NCBI RefSeq assembly: GCF_019654975.1
Contig: NZ_BPEW01000021.1
Span: forward strand, 1 to 64,000
Length of the DNA: 64,000 nucleotides
Source: Shewanella sp. c952
GTDB taxonomy: Bacteria > Pseudomonadota > Gammaproteobacteria > Enterobacterales > Shewanellaceae
Direction of reading: 5' to 3'
Part shown: in pieces, positions 10,700 to 22,310 of the stretch
How the letters are laid out: each line of letters opens with the position of its first letter
Position numbering within the stretch: the first letter of the stretch is position 1
Program-made: the position numbers and the translations under genes
Notes under the pieces: model-generated
What the model saw: only the letters and a program-made list of their open reading frames with translations
What the model was told of the DNA's origin: nothing
Databases searched by the model: none

Positions 10700-11809
10700 T
10701 CAACCCTTTTCCGCTAATTTAATACAGACGTCGGCTACTCGTTGTGTTGCATCGAGTACAGCCACATCTCGGGCGCGCTCGCCCATTTTGCATAACTCTT
10801 TTCTGTCTGACGCTAGCATCGACAATTTACTTATCAACTTACTGCTATCCACTAAAGGTTGTGGTAGTAAAAATGCAGCACCTGCTTCAACCAGTACTTG
10901 GGCATTTTTGGTTTGATGGTCATCTACAGCATGGGGATATGGCACTAATAGGCTCGGCAAACCAACTGCTGCAAGTTCTGACACCGTCAATGCACCCGAA
11001 CGGCACACAACCACATCAGCCCAACGATATGCGGCTTCCATATCATCAATAAACTCAGCGACCTTCACGCTACCATCTTGGCCTAAGTGCTGATATTCGG
11101 CCTTAACCGAAGCTAAATTATTACGTCCAACTTGATGCCAGACAGTCATAGGATGAGTTTTACTTACGCCCTCAAGCGCTCCAGGCATGACATCGTTAAA
11201 TATCTTGGCACCTAAGCTCCCCCCCACGACTAAAACCTTCAGCGCTTCCTCTTCACAAGCTTTATCTCTGTTACCACCCAGTGCAATTAACTCTTTACGA
11301 ATAGGATTACCTACAGTTTCAGCACTGACATCTGTAAATGTGTCCGGGAATGCGCACAACACTTCAGAGGCGACCTTGGATAAAAGCTTATTGGTCATCC
11401 CTGGAATAGCATTTTGCTCATGCAAAACTAATGGGATGCCTGATAATCTTGCAGCAACTCCGCCGGGGCCGCTGGCAAAGCCACCCATGCCCATCACCAC
11501 ATCAGGTTTAAAATCTTGGATCACTGAGCGAGCTTGCATAACTGAACGCAGGATCTTGAAAGGAGCAGCCAATTTACGTAATAAACCGTTACCTCGGACT
11601 CCCTTGATATCAAGAAAGTCGATATCGAAGCCGTGTTGAGGCACTAATCTCGCTTCCATTCTATCGGCTGTACCTAACCAGCGTACCTTCCAGCCCTGCT
11701 GACTTAGGTATTTAGCAACCGCAAGCGCAGGAAAGACATGACCGCCAGTGCCGCCTGCCATAATTAAAATGCGCTTCTGTTGTGCTTGGTCAGTCATTAA
11801 TTCACTCAT
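10700..11809 (-). CDS. murG: undecaprenyl-PP-MurNAc-pentapeptide GlcNAc transferase MurG
   Basis: Membrane-associated GT28 enzyme that adds GlcNAc to lipid I to give lipid II. The 369 residues show the first G-loop [14 protein letters not shown], second G-loop [27 protein letters not shown], and the donor-site [21 protein letters not shown]. The start codon overlaps the ftsW stop (TAATG), pointing to translational coupling. A second in-frame Met at codon 5 is an alternative start. Confidence 0.98.
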   Translation of the reverse strand: MSELMTDQAQQKRILIMAGGTGGHVFPALAVAKYLSQQGWKVRWLGTADRMEARLVPQHGFDIDFLDIKGVRGNGLLRKLAAPFKILRSVMQARSVIQDFKPDVVMGMGGFASGPGGVAARLSGIPLVLHEQNAIPGMTNKLLSKVASEVLCAFPDTFTDVSAETVGNPIRKELIALGGNRDKACEEEALKVLVVGGSLGAKIFNDVMPGALEGVSKTHPMTVWHQVGRNNLASVKAEYQHLGQDGSVKVAEFIDDMEAAYRWADVVVCRSGALTVSELAAVGLPSLLVPYPHAVDDHQTKNAQVLVEAGAAFLLPQPLVDSSKLISKLSMLASDRKELCKMGERARDVAVLDATQRVADVCIKLAEKG

Positions 11810-13026
11810 TATTTTGGACCTCGGCCTTCAACGGCTTGGATCACACTTAATCGTCTTTCATAATCAATTCGGATCAACATCATCGCAGCTGCCGTCATGA
11901 CCCATAAACTACTACCACCATAGCTAATGAATGGCAGAGTCAAACCTTTTGTGGGTAACATGCCGATACTTGCTCCCACATTGACCACCGTTTGAAAGCA
12001 GATCCAAATACCAATGCCGTAGGCAAGGTAGCCATCAAATGCGCGCTCAAGCGATAAACACATATTCCCCAGTTTTATCGCTCTCAAAGCGACAAACAGC
12101 AGCACCGCAAGTACCACAATAATGCCGATAAACCCTAATTCCTCACCAATAACGGCAAAGATGAAATCGGTATGAGCTTCAGGCAGGTACTCTAATTTTT
12201 GAATGCTATTTCCTAAACCTTGTCCAAACCAGTCGCCACGCCCATAAGCCATCAACGATTGAGTTAGCTGATAACCACTACCAAATGGATCTTGCCAAGG
12301 GTCTAAAAATGACGTCACTCGTCGCATACGGTATGGCTCTAATGCCACCAAAGCCACAAACGCTAATACTCCGGTGAGGATCAGTGCGAAAAAGTCTAAC
12401 AATCTGGCTCCAGCCAAAAAGAGTAAGCCTACAGTGCCAACAAATAGCACTACTACGGTACCTAAATCCGGCTGCATTAAAATTAGAAATGCATACACCG
12501 CGAAGACAGCGATTGGTTTATAAAACCCTTTGGCATTTTCTCTAATCTCTTGGTGACGTCTTACTAAGTAGCCCGCCATATAAATTGCAAAGACAAACTT
12601 GGCGATCTCTGCAACCTGTATCCGAATCGGCCCGACAGCTAACCAGCGCGTGGCACCATTTACGGTGGTCCCCACTAACAATACTGCGACCAGCATGATG
12701 CCAACAATCAACAGTAAAAATGGACTAAAGTTTTGCCAATGGCGCATCTCTACTTGTAAAACGACTGCCGCGATAATCATACAGCCCACCAAATACGCGC
12801 CATGGCGCCATACAAAGTGAAATGGATTACCCGTTAAACTCTGCGCTTCAGGCATGGAGGCGGACATCACCATCACAAATCCAAAGCAGATTAACGACAA
12901 TACCGCGAACAGCAATGCTCGATCATACAGCTGCATGCCAGGCGCAGCTCTATCTGCAAATAGGTTTGCTAGCGACCACTTAAAGCGGCCGCTAAACAGA
13001 CTGAGTTGCTTCTCAGCGCTAGGCAT
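11809..13026 (-). CDS. ftsW: lipid II polymerase FtsW (SEDS)
   Basis: SEDS-family septal peptidoglycan glycosyltransferase that works with FtsI. The 405-residue, multi-helix membrane protein has the family signatures NGATRWLAVGP, EAHTDFIFAVIGEELG and PFISYGGSSLWVM. The N-terminal cytosolic tail is about 40 residues. The start overlaps the end of murD by 8 bases. Its glycosyltransferase partner domain is FtsI at 18262. Confidence 0.98.
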   Translation of the reverse strand: MPSAEKQLSLFSGRFKWSLANLFADRAAPGMQLYDRALLFAVLSLICFGFVMVMSASMPEAQSLTGNPFHFVWRHGAYLVGCMIIAAVVLQVEMRHWQNFSPFLLLIVGIMLVAVLLVGTTVNGATRWLAVGPIRIQVAEIAKFVFAIYMAGYLVRRHQEIRENAKGFYKPIAVFAVYAFLILMQPDLGTVVVLFVGTVGLLFLAGARLLDFFALILTGVLAFVALVALEPYRMRRVTSFLDPWQDPFGSGYQLTQSLMAYGRGDWFGQGLGNSIQKLEYLPEAHTDFIFAVIGEELGFIGIIVVLAVLLFVALRAIKLGNMCLSLERAFDGYLAYGIGIWICFQTVVNVGASIGMLPTKGLTLPFISYGGSSLWVMTAAAMMLIRIDYERRLSVIQAVEGRGPK

Positions 13027-14335
13027 TTAACTTGCCAACTTCAGCGCGAAAGTCATCGCCACGCGCCATAAAATTAGGGTACATATCTAAACTGGCACAT
13101 GCTGGTGACAGAATAACGATATCACCTGCTGTTGAAATTTCATTGGCTAACGCTACCGCTTCAGCCATGGTTTCAACGGACTGTGCGCCCTCTTTGAGAA
13201 CGGCAATTTTGTCACCATCTTTACCTAAGGTGATTAAACTACTGACCTTTTCGAGTGCCGCTGCTAAAGCGGAAAAATCTGCACCTTTACCGTCACCGCC
13301 AGCAATCAAAATCAATTCACCTAAGTGCTCACTCAAGCCTTCGATGGCTGCTACTGTTGCACCGACATTGGTTGCTTTAGAGTCGTTAACATAAGTCACT
13401 CCAGCAATATCGGCGACCACTTCACAGCGATGAGTCAGCCCAGTGAACTGTTTAGCAACTGCGACTAAGTCTTTCCTGCCGATATCAACGCTGCTCGCCA
13501 GCGCCATTGCCGCAATCAAATTAGCGTAGTTATGGCTGCCCACCAAAGCGACTTCGCTAATAGGCATAATCACACTGCTACCACGCACGATATTGCCATC
13601 GGCAATGCCCCAAGCATCCACTTCTGGCGCATCTAAACCAAAGCTATTTTGGTTCATAGGGCTATTTGGCAACGTCAACAGATCTTCTCGATTAAACAGT
13701 ACACTTTTGCTTTGGTCATACAGATTCAATTTGGCTTGTCGGTAAGACTCCAAATCACTGTAACGATCCATATGATCTTCACTAATGTTTAAACAGGTTG
13801 CCGCAATACAGTTGAGGCTATGGGTGGTTTCAAGCTGGAAACTTGATAACTCAAGCACATAAAGCTCTTTTGGATTCAATAACAGATCCAATACAGGAAT
13901 ACCTATATTGCCACCCAAGGCATAAGATAACCCTGCCGCGGCGGCCATTTCGCCGACTAAGGTAGTGACTGTAGACTTACCATTTGAGCCGGTGATGCCT
14001 ATGACACGAGCGGAGCTATTGGCGATCGCTCTAGCGAATAGCTCGACATCACCAATCACTTCAATGCCCATATCAAATGCAGCGCGTACCTCTGGCGTTT
14101 CAACAGAAATACCCGGGCTAATGATAATCTGAGAGGCTTGAACTAAGTAACGGCAATCAAACCCGCCAGCGATTAGCTCAACATCAGGGTAAGCGGCAGC
14201 CAGTTGATCTGCACCAGGAGGCTGCTCTCGACTGTCCATCACCAAAGGGATTACTCCCTGATCACACAGGTAGCGAACAACCGATAAGCCAGTTGCTCCC
14301 AAACCTAATACTATGTGTGAATACTGCTGCGCCAT
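13019..14335 (-). CDS. murD: UDP-N-acetylmuramoylalanine--D-glutamate ligase MurD
   Basis: Adds D-Glu to UDP-MurNAc-L-Ala. The 438 residues carry the N-terminal loop LGLGATGLSVVRYL, the ATP loop GITGSNGKSTVTTL, the Mur-ligase motif NISEDHMDRY and the C-terminal GGDGKGADFSAL. It is 14 bases from the mraY stop and overlaps ftsW by 8 bases. Confidence 0.98.
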   Translation of the reverse strand: MAQQYSHIVLGLGATGLSVVRYLCDQGVIPLVMDSREQPPGADQLAAAYPDVELIAGGFDCRYLVQASQIIISPGISVETPEVRAAFDMGIEVIGDVELFARAIANSSARVIGITGSNGKSTVTTLVGEMAAAAGLSYALGGNIGIPVLDLLLNPKELYVLELSSFQLETTHSLNCIAATCLNISEDHMDRYSDLESYRQAKLNLYDQSKSVLFNREDLLTLPNSPMNQNSFGLDAPEVDAWGIADGNIVRGSSVIMPISEVALVGSHNYANLIAAMALASSVDIGRKDLVAVAKQFTGLTHRCEVVADIAGVTYVNDSKATNVGATVAAIEGLSEHLGELILIAGGDGKGADFSALAAALEKVSSLITLGKDGDKIAVLKEGAQSVETMAEAVALANEISTAGDIVILSPACASLDMYPNFMARGDDFRAEVGKLNA

Positions 14336-14349
14336 GTTATATGTCCGTT

Positions 14350-15432
14350 TTATCTAAGCTTCAACGTTGCAAGACCAAGCAACACTAAGAACAAGGAGAT
14401 GATCCAAAAGCGTACGATAACCCGCGGCTCTGGCCACCCTTTTAACTCATAATGATGATGTATCGGTGCCATACGGAAGATACGCTGGCCTCTTAGCTTG
14501 TAAGAACCGACCTGCAATATAACGGAGACGGTCTCCATCACGAACACGCCGCCCATAATGACAAGCAAGATCTCTTGACGCACTAATACCGCGATTGCGC
14601 CAAGTGCTGCACCAAGTGCTAGAGAACCTACATCCCCCATAAATACTTGTGCTGGATAGGTGTTAAACCATAAAAACCCAAGCCCGGCACCGACAATCGC
14701 AGTACAGACAATCACTAACTCACCCGCTCCGGGTAGATAAGGAATGTGCAAATAGTTTGCAAATTGAACGTGTCCAGAAAGGTATGCTATCAATGCAAAA
14801 GCAGCTGCGACCATAACGGTTGGCATAATAGCTAGACCATCGAGACCATCTGTTAAGTTAACCGCGTTACTTGAGCCCACAATCGTGAAGTACACTAATA
14901 CAATAAAGAAAGCACCCAGTTGTGGCATCACATCTTTAAAGAAAGGCACGACTAACTGCGTTTCTCCAGCCGTATCAGCTGATGCGTAAAGGTAAACAGC
15001 AATCACAATGGCAGCGATAGATTGCAATAGGTATTTCCAGCGTGCGATCAAGCCTTTAGTGTCTTTTCGAACCACTTTACGATAATCATCGATAAAACCA
15101 ATGGTGCCGAAACTTGCCAGCACAAACAGCACAACCCACACATAGCGACTACCTAAATCGCCCCAAAGCAGTACACTAATAAAAATACCAGCAAGAATAA
15201 GTAAGCCACCCATTGTCGGTGTTCCACGCTTACTAAAATGAGACTCTGGGCCGTCGTTACGTACGACTTGGCCAATTTGTAATAACTGCAAGCGTTCTAT
15301 CATCTTTGGTCCCCACCAAAGACTAAACATCAATGCCGTCATCAATCCAAGAATGGCTCGGAAGGTGACATAAGAAAATACGTTAAACCCACTGTAAAAC
15401 TGGGTTAAATACTCCGCCAGGTAAACCAGCAT
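14350..15432 (-). CDS. mraY: phospho-MurNAc-pentapeptide transferase MraY
   Basis: Integral membrane enzyme making lipid I from UDP-MurNAc-pentapeptide and undecaprenyl phosphate. The 360 residues form about ten helices. Visible motifs are [16 protein letters not shown] with the Mg-binding Asp pair, [32 protein letters not shown] and the [11 protein letters not shown] loop. The start overlaps the murF stop by one base (TAATG). Confidence 0.98.
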   Translation of the reverse strand: MLVYLAEYLTQFYSGFNVFSYVTFRAILGLMTALMFSLWWGPKMIERLQLLQIGQVVRNDGPESHFSKRGTPTMGGLLILAGIFISVLLWGDLGSRYVWVVLFVLASFGTIGFIDDYRKVVRKDTKGLIARWKYLLQSIAAIVIAVYLYASADTAGETQLVVPFFKDVMPQLGAFFIVLVYFTIVGSSNAVNLTDGLDGLAIMPTVMVAAAFALIAYLSGHVQFANYLHIPYLPGAGELVIVCTAIVGAGLGFLWFNTYPAQVFMGDVGSLALGAALGAIAVLVRQEILLVIMGGVFVMETVSVILQVGSYKLRGQRIFRMAPIHHHYELKGWPEPRVIVRFWIISLFLVLLGLATLKLR

Positions 15433-16799
15433 TAAACAAACTCCCCGCGACCAAAGGCCATTGTTAAAGCTTCAACTACACGTTCCATTCTCGCACTGCG
15501 AGAACCTTTGACTAAGATTGTGATATCGCCATTAGACTCATTAATGTGAGCGACTAATTTTTCGACTAATCCATCAATATTTTTGTGGTGTGCAGCACCA
15601 AAAGCATGACTCGCACCTTCACTTAGCTCGCCAACACAAAACAGTGCATCAACACCTTTTGCTTTAGCTTCTGCGCCTAGCTCATTGTGCAAAAGGGCGG
15701 CATTGTCGCCTAATTCTCCTAAATCACCCAGCACTAAACACCGATTTCCGTTAATTTCTTGAAGCCAGTCAATCGCAGCGCCTACTGAGGCGGGGTTAGC
15801 ATTATAGCTATCATCAATTACTGTCACTCTGCCGAAACGAGTTGGCAACATTCTGCCCTTAACGGGTTCAAGCAGGCTCAGTCCTTGATTGATAAAGCTT
15901 AATGACATACCAAGTGCCAAACATATACTACTAGCAGCCAATGCATTAAGTACCTGATGGCGGCCTGCAAGCGGTAAAACCACAGATTCAACTTGCTCAG
16001 CATAAGAAATATCGAAGCGGTATCGCCCACCTTTATCGGCGTGCAAAGCAGTCGCTTTCACATCAGCGTCCGCATCAATAGCAAAGGTCAACTGAGTTAA
16101 ATGGCTAGATGCCGCTAACATCACTGCAGCAAAAGCATCGTCAGCATTGATAACAGCGGTACCATCTGTAGCAACGTGATTGAATATCTCAGATTTAGCC
16201 TTGGCAACTCCCGCTAACGAGCCAAACCCTTCAAGGTGTGCCGAGGCGACATTATTCACCATCGCCACACTGGGTTTCACTAGGCTAGAGGTATAATCGA
16301 TTTCTCCAGCATGATTAGCACCAAGTTCAAATACACCAAACTGATCACCAGCTTGTAAACGTAACAATGTCAGCGGTACACCGATTTCGTTGTTAAAATT
16401 ACCTGCGGTATAAAGCACTGGGTGTTGTTGTGTCAGAATCGTAGCAACCATCTCTTTTACGCTGGTTTTGCCGTTTGACCCTGTTAATGCAACACAGACT
16501 GGCGCTAGCTTTTCGCGTACATAAGCGCCAATTTCACCCATCGCTCGCTGGCTGTTATCTACAATGATTTGCGAGATGGCAAGAGGGAGTTCCCGTTCAA
16601 CCATCACCGCTCTTGCACCATTTTCAGCGGCTGATGCAACAAAGTTATGGCCATCAAAGTTGTCACCCTTCAGTGCTACAAATAGTGTTTGCCCATCCAC
16701 AGCGCGACTATCACTCGATACCTGTTCTATCGACAAATCTTCCCCAAGCAACTTGCCACCAAGGTGCTCAGCGATTTCAGTTAACGATAGCTTTATCAT
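15432..16799 (-). CDS. murF: UDP-MurNAc-tripeptide--D-Ala-D-Ala ligase MurF
   Basis: Adds the D-Ala-D-Ala dipeptide to complete the stem peptide. The 455 residues contain the ATP loop [14 protein letters not shown], the ligase motif [11 protein letters not shown] and [15 protein letters not shown]. It overlaps murE by 4 bases and mraY by 1. With ddlB missing from this cluster, the D-Ala-D-Ala substrate must come from a ligase encoded elsewhere. Confidence 0.98.
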   Translation of the reverse strand: MIKLSLTEIAEHLGGKLLGEDLSIEQVSSDSRAVDGQTLFVALKGDNFDGHNFVASAAENGARAVMVERELPLAISQIIVDNSQRAMGEIGAYVREKLAPVCVALTGSNGKTSVKEMVATILTQQHPVLYTAGNFNNEIGVPLTLLRLQAGDQFGVFELGANHAGEIDYTSSLVKPSVAMVNNVASAHLEGFGSLAGVAKAKSEIFNHVATDGTAVINADDAFAAVMLAASSHLTQLTFAIDADADVKATALHADKGGRYRFDISYAEQVESVVLPLAGRHQVLNALAASSICLALGMSLSFINQGLSLLEPVKGRMLPTRFGRVTVIDDSYNANPASVGAAIDWLQEINGNRCLVLGDLGELGDNAALLHNELGAEAKAKGVDALFCVGELSEGASHAFGAAHHKNIDGLVEKLVAHINESNGDITILVKGSRSARMERVVEALTMAFGRGEFV

Positions 16800-18262
16800 G
16801 CGTTACCTTCCGCTATGGCTTTGGTAAACGCGCGTTCGTCATAATTCAATTTTTCACCATTAACTTCTTGGTAGGTTTCATGCCCTTTACCGGCAAGTAG
16901 CACCATGTCACCAGGCTTTGCCTGTGCAACAACTTCTCTAATAGCGGCTTTACGATTAACTTGAGATTGTGCCTTTTGCGGCTCAGTAAATCCTGAAAAA
17001 ACATCTGCGATGATATCTTCAGGGTTTTCACTGCGTGCATTATCGCTGGTCACCATCACGTGATCGGCAAACTGCTCTGCACTGCTTGCCATCATAGGTC
17101 GCTTACCCGAATCTCTATCTCCGCCACAACCAAACAAGCACCATAATTCACTCTTACAGTGCACTCTCAATGCTTGTAAAGCCTGCTGGATAGCATCTGG
17201 CGTGTGGGCATAATCGACGACTAAGGTTACATTAGCGGTGGTGGTAAATCGCTCCATTCGACCAGCAACAGGCGTCAGGGCTGAGGCGAGTTTAACCAGT
17301 AGCGCCATATCTTCGCCTACCAGATAGAGTGCGCCTAAAGCTGCCACTAAATTGGAAAGGTTAAAGTCACCTAATAGCCGCGACTGCAACTTAGCTTCAC
17401 CTTCAGGCCAAACTAACGTGCACGACACGCCGCCATCATGGTATTGGCACTGCTTGGCATAGATATCCGCTTTGGCATTACCCTTAATGCTGAAACCTAG
17501 CGTTTTAGTTGATGTAGCTTGTGCTAACCATGATGCTCCGGTTTCGTCATCACAATTTATCAAGCCTGCACGTAATGAGCTGAAATTAAACAGACGTTGC
17601 TTAGCTGCGCCGTATGCTTCCATCGTATGGTGGTAATCGAGATGATCACGGCTCAAATTGGTAAATACGGCCACATCAAAAGGCACCGCTTCTACGCGGC
17701 CCTGTACTAAGCCATGACTAGATACTTCCATAGCGCAGGTATCAGCATGGCTTTTTTCAAAATTCTGTAACTGCTTAATCAGGGTAATAGCGTCGGCAGT
17801 CGTGTTGCCACTATCGACGAGCTCGCCCCATAAACCATTACCAAGTGTACCCATCACGGCAGTTTGCTTCTGTTGCAGTTGCTGTAATTGAGCAATTAAC
17901 TGCGTCACAGAGGTTTTGCCGTTAGTGCCTGTCACACCGATAATCCGTGGACGCTGACTCGACAAAGGGTATGCCTGCGCAGCTAACGCTGACACTTGAC
18001 GATTTAATTGGAAAAACGCAATCTGCAAGCCATTTTCGTTGCTAATTTTGCCATGTTCTTCTGGCGAGTCGGTATGTACCAACACTGCTGCAGCACCGTT
18101 ATCCAATGCGGTTTGAATATACTGTCGTCCATCTACCTGATAACCAGGTACTGCGACAAAAAGATCGCCCGCTTTTAGCGCACGGCTATCAAGCGTGAGA
18201 TCATTGAAAACTTCTATTCCTGAATAGTGAAACCAGGGAGCAAGGAGATCTCGAATTAACAT
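16796..18262 (-). CDS. murE: UDP-MurNAc-L-Ala-D-Glu--meso-DAP ligase MurE
   Basis: Adds meso-diaminopimelate, the cross-linking residue. The 488 residues show the ATP loop [31 protein letters not shown] and [14 protein letters not shown]. The substrate-selecting motif usually written DNPR reads DNAR here ([13 protein letters not shown]); the Asn and Arg that read the meso-DAP side chain are kept, so meso-DAP is still expected. It shares one base with ftsI and four with murF. Confidence 0.97.
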   Translation of the reverse strand: MLIRDLLAPWFHYSGIEVFNDLTLDSRALKAGDLFVAVPGYQVDGRQYIQTALDNGAAAVLVHTDSPEEHGKISNENGLQIAFFQLNRQVSALAAQAYPLSSQRPRIIGVTGTNGKTSVTQLIAQLQQLQQKQTAVMGTLGNGLWGELVDSGNTTADAITLIKQLQNFEKSHADTCAMEVSSHGLVQGRVEAVPFDVAVFTNLSRDHLDYHHTMEAYGAAKQRLFNFSSLRAGLINCDDETGASWLAQATSTKTLGFSIKGNAKADIYAKQCQYHDGGVSCTLVWPEGEAKLQSRLLGDFNLSNLVAALGALYLVGEDMALLVKLASALTPVAGRMERFTTTANVTLVVDYAHTPDAIQQALQALRVHCKSELWCLFGCGGDRDSGKRPMMASSAEQFADHVMVTSDNARSENPEDIIADVFSGFTEPQKAQSQVNRKAAIREVVAQAKPGDMVLLAGKGHETYQEVNGEKLNYDERAFTKAIAEGNA

Positions 18263-19998
18263 TATTCTGCACTCCTAGATAAAGCCGCCAAACGAACTTT
18301 TTCGCGGCTGGAAATGGGTTCAACATTCAACATTTGTAATGCACCGGACATCACTGATGCAAATACGGGAGCAGCAATATCGCCACCATAGTATCTATCG
18401 CCCTTAGGTTCATTAACGACCACCGCGATAGCAAGTCTAGGGTTATGCACTGGCGCCACACCGGCAAAAATAGCCACGTAGTCTTCGCCGTAACCACCGG
18501 CAACGGCTTTACGTGCGGTGCCCGTTTTACCCGCAACTGGGTAACCTTCAATATGGGCCTTACGTGCTGTGCCGCCTTTCTCGGTGACGCCAACCAGCAT
18601 TTCCATCACATTCTGCGCGACATCAGCAGATATGACCTGGGTACCTTCAGGCTTTTTCTTAAGCTTGAGAATAGAGGTAGGATAAAGTACCCCTTTACTG
18701 CCAAGCGTTGCGTACATTCTGGCGATCTGTAATGGCGTAGCCATTAAGCCGTAACCGAACGACAGTGTCGCTCGCTCAAACTCAGACCAACGACGTCGAT
18801 CATGAATAAGGCCCGCACTCTCGCCCTCAAGGTTAATGCCTGAGTAGTTGCCGAGTCCCATCGCTTGATACGAACCAAGCAACTCTTGCACAGGCATCGA
18901 TAATGCAATTTTTGTCATGCCAACGTTACTTGAATGCACCAAGATTCCGGCTAGCGACAGATCGCCATAGTTGCGAGTATCACGTACAATTTTACCGCCA
19001 ATACGCATTCGACCGGGATTCGTTTTAATGATGTCGTCGAGCTTAATAGTCCCCGCTTCAAGCGCTGCCGCGACTACGAAGGGTTTAATGGTTGAGCCTG
19101 GCTCATAAGCATCAGTAAGTGCACGGTTGCGCATCCGATAACTCTGCAAGTTCTCACGCGAATTTGGGTTGTAAGAGGGAGTATTAGCCATCGCCAACAC
19201 TTCACCAGTATTGACATCGAGCACCACAATCGACGCTGATGTTGCTTGGTTCGCTTCAGTGGCCTTTTTTATCTCTCGATATGCCAATTGCTGAATACGT
19301 TGGTCGAGGCTTAAAACGAGATCATTGGGGCTTTCACCCTCTTGCACCATGTCGAGTCTTTCAACAACATGGCCATCGCGAGATTTACGCACTTTCTGTT
19401 TACTCGGCGTGCCCGTTAACCAATCGTTATAGGTATTTTCTATCCCTTCAATGCCTAAATCGTCAATATTGGTAATCCCAACTAACTGAGCCGAGATCTC
19501 GCTAGTTGGATAGTAGCGACGTGATTCAGGCTTGAGGTAAACACCGGGTAATTTGAGTTTTTTAATATAATCAGCAACAGCTGGGGTAACTTGACGCTTT
19601 AAGTAGGTAAATCGTTTACGCGGATTACTTTGGACTCGTTTTAGAATTTTATCTTTCGGTTCATGCAGCACATCAGCAAGTGCTTGCCAACGGCGCATAT
19701 CAACAAAACCATTTTCGTCATGCACCACTTTAGGATCGGCATATACAGCTTTAACAGGCACACTGACCGCTAACATCTCACCGTTTCTGTCGGTGATCAG
19801 TCCGCGTTGCACCTCTCGGCTAGTGGTTCTTAAAGTGCGCATATCACTTTCATGGCGCAGCTTCTCTGGCTCGATAATTTGAATATAAGCCGCTCGACCA
19901 ATAAGACTGGTAAATAGCATGCAAACAAACGCCACAACAACGTATAAACGCCATTGAATCAATTGTGGTTTCTGCTTACGCTTTGCCTGTTTACTCAT
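18262..19998 (-). CDS. ftsI: septal peptidoglycan transpeptidase FtsI (PBP3)
   Basis: Class B penicillin-binding protein that cross-links septal peptidoglycan with FtsW. The 578 residues have an N-terminal membrane anchor (about 15-36), the dimerization/pedestal domain, and a transpeptidase domain with the active-site serine in EPGSTIKPF (SxxK), SSN in VHSSNVGM and KTG in [10 protein letters not shown]. It overlaps ftsL by 4 bases and murE by 1. All catalytic motifs are intact. Confidence 0.98.
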   Translation of the reverse strand: MSKQAKRKQKPQLIQWRLYVVVAFVCMLFTSLIGRAAYIQIIEPEKLRHESDMRTLRTTSREVQRGLITDRNGEMLAVSVPVKAVYADPKVVHDENGFVDMRRWQALADVLHEPKDKILKRVQSNPRKRFTYLKRQVTPAVADYIKKLKLPGVYLKPESRRYYPTSEISAQLVGITNIDDLGIEGIENTYNDWLTGTPSKQKVRKSRDGHVVERLDMVQEGESPNDLVLSLDQRIQQLAYREIKKATEANQATSASIVVLDVNTGEVLAMANTPSYNPNSRENLQSYRMRNRALTDAYEPGSTIKPFVVAAALEAGTIKLDDIIKTNPGRMRIGGKIVRDTRNYGDLSLAGILVHSSNVGMTKIALSMPVQELLGSYQAMGLGNYSGINLEGESAGLIHDRRRWSEFERATLSFGYGLMATPLQIARMYATLGSKGVLYPTSILKLKKKPEGTQVISADVAQNVMEMLVGVTEKGGTARKAHIEGYPVAGKTGTARKAVAGGYGEDYVAIFAGVAPVHNPRLAIAVVVNEPKGDRYYGGDIAAPVFASVMSGALQMLNVEPISSREKVRLAALSRSAE

Positions 19999-20312
19999 GG
20001 GACTCTAACTACCACCTCTTCTTTGGGTAAAGGGCGCCTCATATTGAGCTCTTTAGTCGCCATCCGGGTTACTCGGCTATGTTCTGAGCGAGACTGCTCT
20101 TCAAGTAACAGGTTTCGCCATTCAATATCTAATCGGTCACGCTCTTGCAGCAACTGTTCCCACTTACTGGTGTACTTTCGCCCTTCGTAACTGGTGTAAA
20201 CCACTGCAATAGCGTTGAGCATGACGAGTAATGCGACAACCATGACCCATTTGTGATGCCATAGATCTAGCAACACAATGCGGGTTAGGTTTAGCTGCGA
20301 TTTACTCACCAA
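19995..20312 (-). CDS. ftsL: cell division protein FtsL
   Basis: Small bitopic divisome protein that forms the FtsQLB complex and activates FtsWI. In 105 residues there is a short cytosolic tail, a transmembrane helix (about 23-41) and a periplasmic coiled coil with leucine-zipper spacing (about 48-80). It lies between rsmH (5-base gap) and ftsI (4-base overlap), the standard position. Identification rests on position and architecture as well as sequence. Confidence 0.95.
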   Translation of the reverse strand: MVSKSQLNLTRIVLLDLWHHKWVMVVALLVMLNAIAVVYTSYEGRKYTSKWEQLLQERDRLDIEWRNLLLEEQSRSEHSRVTRMATKELNMRRPLPKEEVVVRVP

Positions 20313-20317
20313 AGCCT

Positions 20318-21274
20318 CTACACAGACTCGAGATCATAAGGTAAGCGCTCACCAATACGCAGTACTGAACTTCTCGCTCTAGCGTTACGTTCTATCTCTT
20401 CTGCCGACGGCTTAATCGCTTTGCCTATACCTTTCAACTTACGAGATTTGTTGATTTCAGCTTCGGTGATAGGCAGCCCATGTGGCACGCTTTCACCTTG
20501 GCTATGACGACGAATAAAGCGCTTAACCATACGATCTTCCAATGAATGAAAGCTTATTACTGACAAACGCCCTTCAGGTGCAAGCACTGTCAACGCACCT
20601 TCTAGTGCTTGATCAATCTGCTCTAGTTCACTATTGATATAGATACGAATAGCTTGGAATACTCGTGTCGCGGGGTGTTTATTGCGCTCTTTATTCTTAG
20701 TAATACGTGCAATAAGATCGGCTAACTCTTTAGTTCGTAAAAAGGGTGTCTTTTCGCGATCAGCTGCAATGCAACGAGCAATATGACGCGAGTTTTTCTC
20801 TTCGCCATAGGTTTTAAATACCCAAGCCATATCTTCAATTTCGGCACGAGCAATCCACTGTGCTGCAGTTTGGCCTTGAGAGTTATCCATACGCATATCC
20901 AGCGGACCATCGCGCAGGAAGCTAAAACCACGTTCAGCATCATCAAGTTGAGGTGAAGACACACCGAAGTCCAGCAGTACACCGTCAATCTTGCCCTTTA
21001 GCCCAAGCTCTTCTACATACTGCGCTAACTGACCAAAGCCACCATGCACAATCTGAAAGCGACTGTCGTCTTTAAACTGCTCTGCGGCCAAAATGGCCTG
21101 TGGATCTCTATCAATCGCAATCAAACGGCCATTAGGCCCGAGTTGCTCAAGCACTTTTCTTGAATGACCACCGCGGCCGAAAGTACCATCTATGTAGATG
21201 CCATCTTCGCGTATATTTAGGCCCGCTACGGTTTCTGTCAGCAAAACCGATAGGTGTTCAAATGATTGCATCAT
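20318..21274 (-). CDS. rsmH: 16S rRNA m4C1402 methyltransferase RsmH
   Basis: SAM-dependent N4-methylation of C1402 in the ribosomal P site. The 318 residues have the N-terminal [16 protein letters not shown] motif [46 protein letters not shown] broken over its length, and [14 protein letters not shown]. Two ATG codons are adjacent at the start; either could be used. It follows mraZ by 30 bases. Confidence 0.98.
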   Translation of the reverse strand: MMQSFEHLSVLLTETVAGLNIREDGIYIDGTFGRGGHSRKVLEQLGPNGRLIAIDRDPQAILAAEQFKDDSRFQIVHGGFGQLAQYVEELGLKGKIDGVLLDFGVSSPQLDDAERGFSFLRDGPLDMRMDNSQGQTAAQWIARAEIEDMAWVFKTYGEEKNSRHIARCIAADREKTPFLRTKELADLIARITKNKERNKHPATRVFQAIRIYINSELEQIDQALEGALTVLAPEGRLSVISFHSLEDRMVKRFIRRHSQGESVPHGLPITEAEINKSRKLKGIGKAIKPSAEEIERNARARSSVLRIGERLPYDLESV

Positions 21275-21304
21275 GTTTATCTTCTATTTGGTTAATATCG
21301 CTCA

Positions 21305-21763
21305 TTAGAGCGAAAAATCAGCTAAACGTTGGTTAGCTGCTAAATCTTCATTAAGAATCGCAATGCGACTCTCTTCAATCTGCTGTTGCCATGCAGCTTC
21401 ATCCCATAACTCAAACTTATTAAGTTGCCCGACTAACATCGCCCGTTTTTCCAAATTGGCGTATTGACGTAAGGGAGTTGGTAACAGAATGCGGCCATTG
21501 CCGTCTAATTCACATTCATGGGCATAGCCGAGTAACATGCGCTTAATGGCTCGCTCCGCTGGCTGGGTATCTGATAATTGAGATAATTTAACCGCTATTG
21601 TCTGCCACTCTTGCACTGGATAGAGCAGTAAACAGGGCGATTGGATATCGACAGTGATCACTAATTGACTGTTATGATGGGCGTGCAAAGGCTCACGGTG
21701 CCGTTTTGGCATCGCAATTCGTCCTTTCGCATCTAAATTGATAGCGCTCGCCCCAGAAAACAC
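21305..21763 (-). CDS. mraZ: transcriptional regulator MraZ
   Basis: DNA-binding repressor of its own dcw operon in E. coli, forming a ring that binds tandem TGGG-type repeats. The 152-residue protein has two AbrB-like domains, DAKGRIAMPKRHRE near the N-terminus and DGNGRILLPTPLRQYA in the middle. The start is GTG, preceded by AAGGACGA. It is the first gene of the cluster, and its own operator is visible just upstream at 21791-21820. Confidence 0.98.
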   Translation of the reverse strand: MFSGASAINLDAKGRIAMPKRHREPLHAHHNSQLVITVDIQSPCLLLYPVQEWQTIAVKLSQLSDTQPAERAIKRMLLGYAHECELDGNGRILLPTPLRQYANLEKRAMLVGQLNKFELWDEAAWQQQIEESRIAILNEDLAANQRLADFSL

Positions 21764-21790
21764 GTTATGTCGTCCTTGTTAAATTATCAA

Positions 21791-21820
21791 AAATCCACAA
21801 ATATCCACATTTACCCACAA
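21791..21820 (-). promoter_or_regulatory. MraZ operator: three 10-base direct repeats
   Basis: On the minus strand three consecutive 10-mers begin TTGTGGGTAA, ATGTGGATAT and TTGTGGATTT. The TGTGG cores recur with exact 10-base phasing, like the TGGG repeats bound by MraZ in E. coli. They sit between the predicted start of transcription and the mraZ start codon, a sound position for autorepression. Confidence 0.8.
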
Positions 21821-21826
21821 CAGCTA

Positions 21827-21856
21827 AGTTTAGGGACACAATGCAAGAATTGTCAA
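21827..21856 (-). promoter_or_regulatory. mraZ / dcw operon promoter
   Basis: A consensus TTGACA (21851-21856) and TAAACT (21827-21832) are 18 bases apart on the minus strand. Transcription would begin at the edge of the MraZ repeats. This is the only strong promoter seen upstream of the 16 kb cluster. Confidence 0.7.
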
Positions 21857-22310
21857 GGGGTCGGTGTTATTTAAAATCCAGTAACCAAGCGGGTTAGCAG
21901 GGAGTTTTAATCTAAATGCTATCGAGTGCACAAATAGGGATTTTTGTGGGAGATGGGTTATTATAAATATCTAAAAAGTAGGAAAAACAGACAGAAGAGA
22001 GCGGTACAGTGGACTTGCAGTAACACTTAAGTGGAGTTTATTCCCCTTTGCTCTTCATTAATGAAGCCTAAATTACACTCGCTATTGGCTAAAAATCTAG
22101 CTTCAATATCTAGCAACTAAAATTAGGTTAACGATATTTAACCCATTTTCGATTCTATCGAGAGCCATATGCACTTCGCCGCGCTTTCAGATAAGGGATC
22201 TGCTTTCACAGCAGATCAAATAGTGTCATTCGCAATAATTTTTATTATATAGCTCATATTTGACTAAATTTTAACCGCAAGCTGCCGATATATAAGTAAT
22301 CAATAACTTA

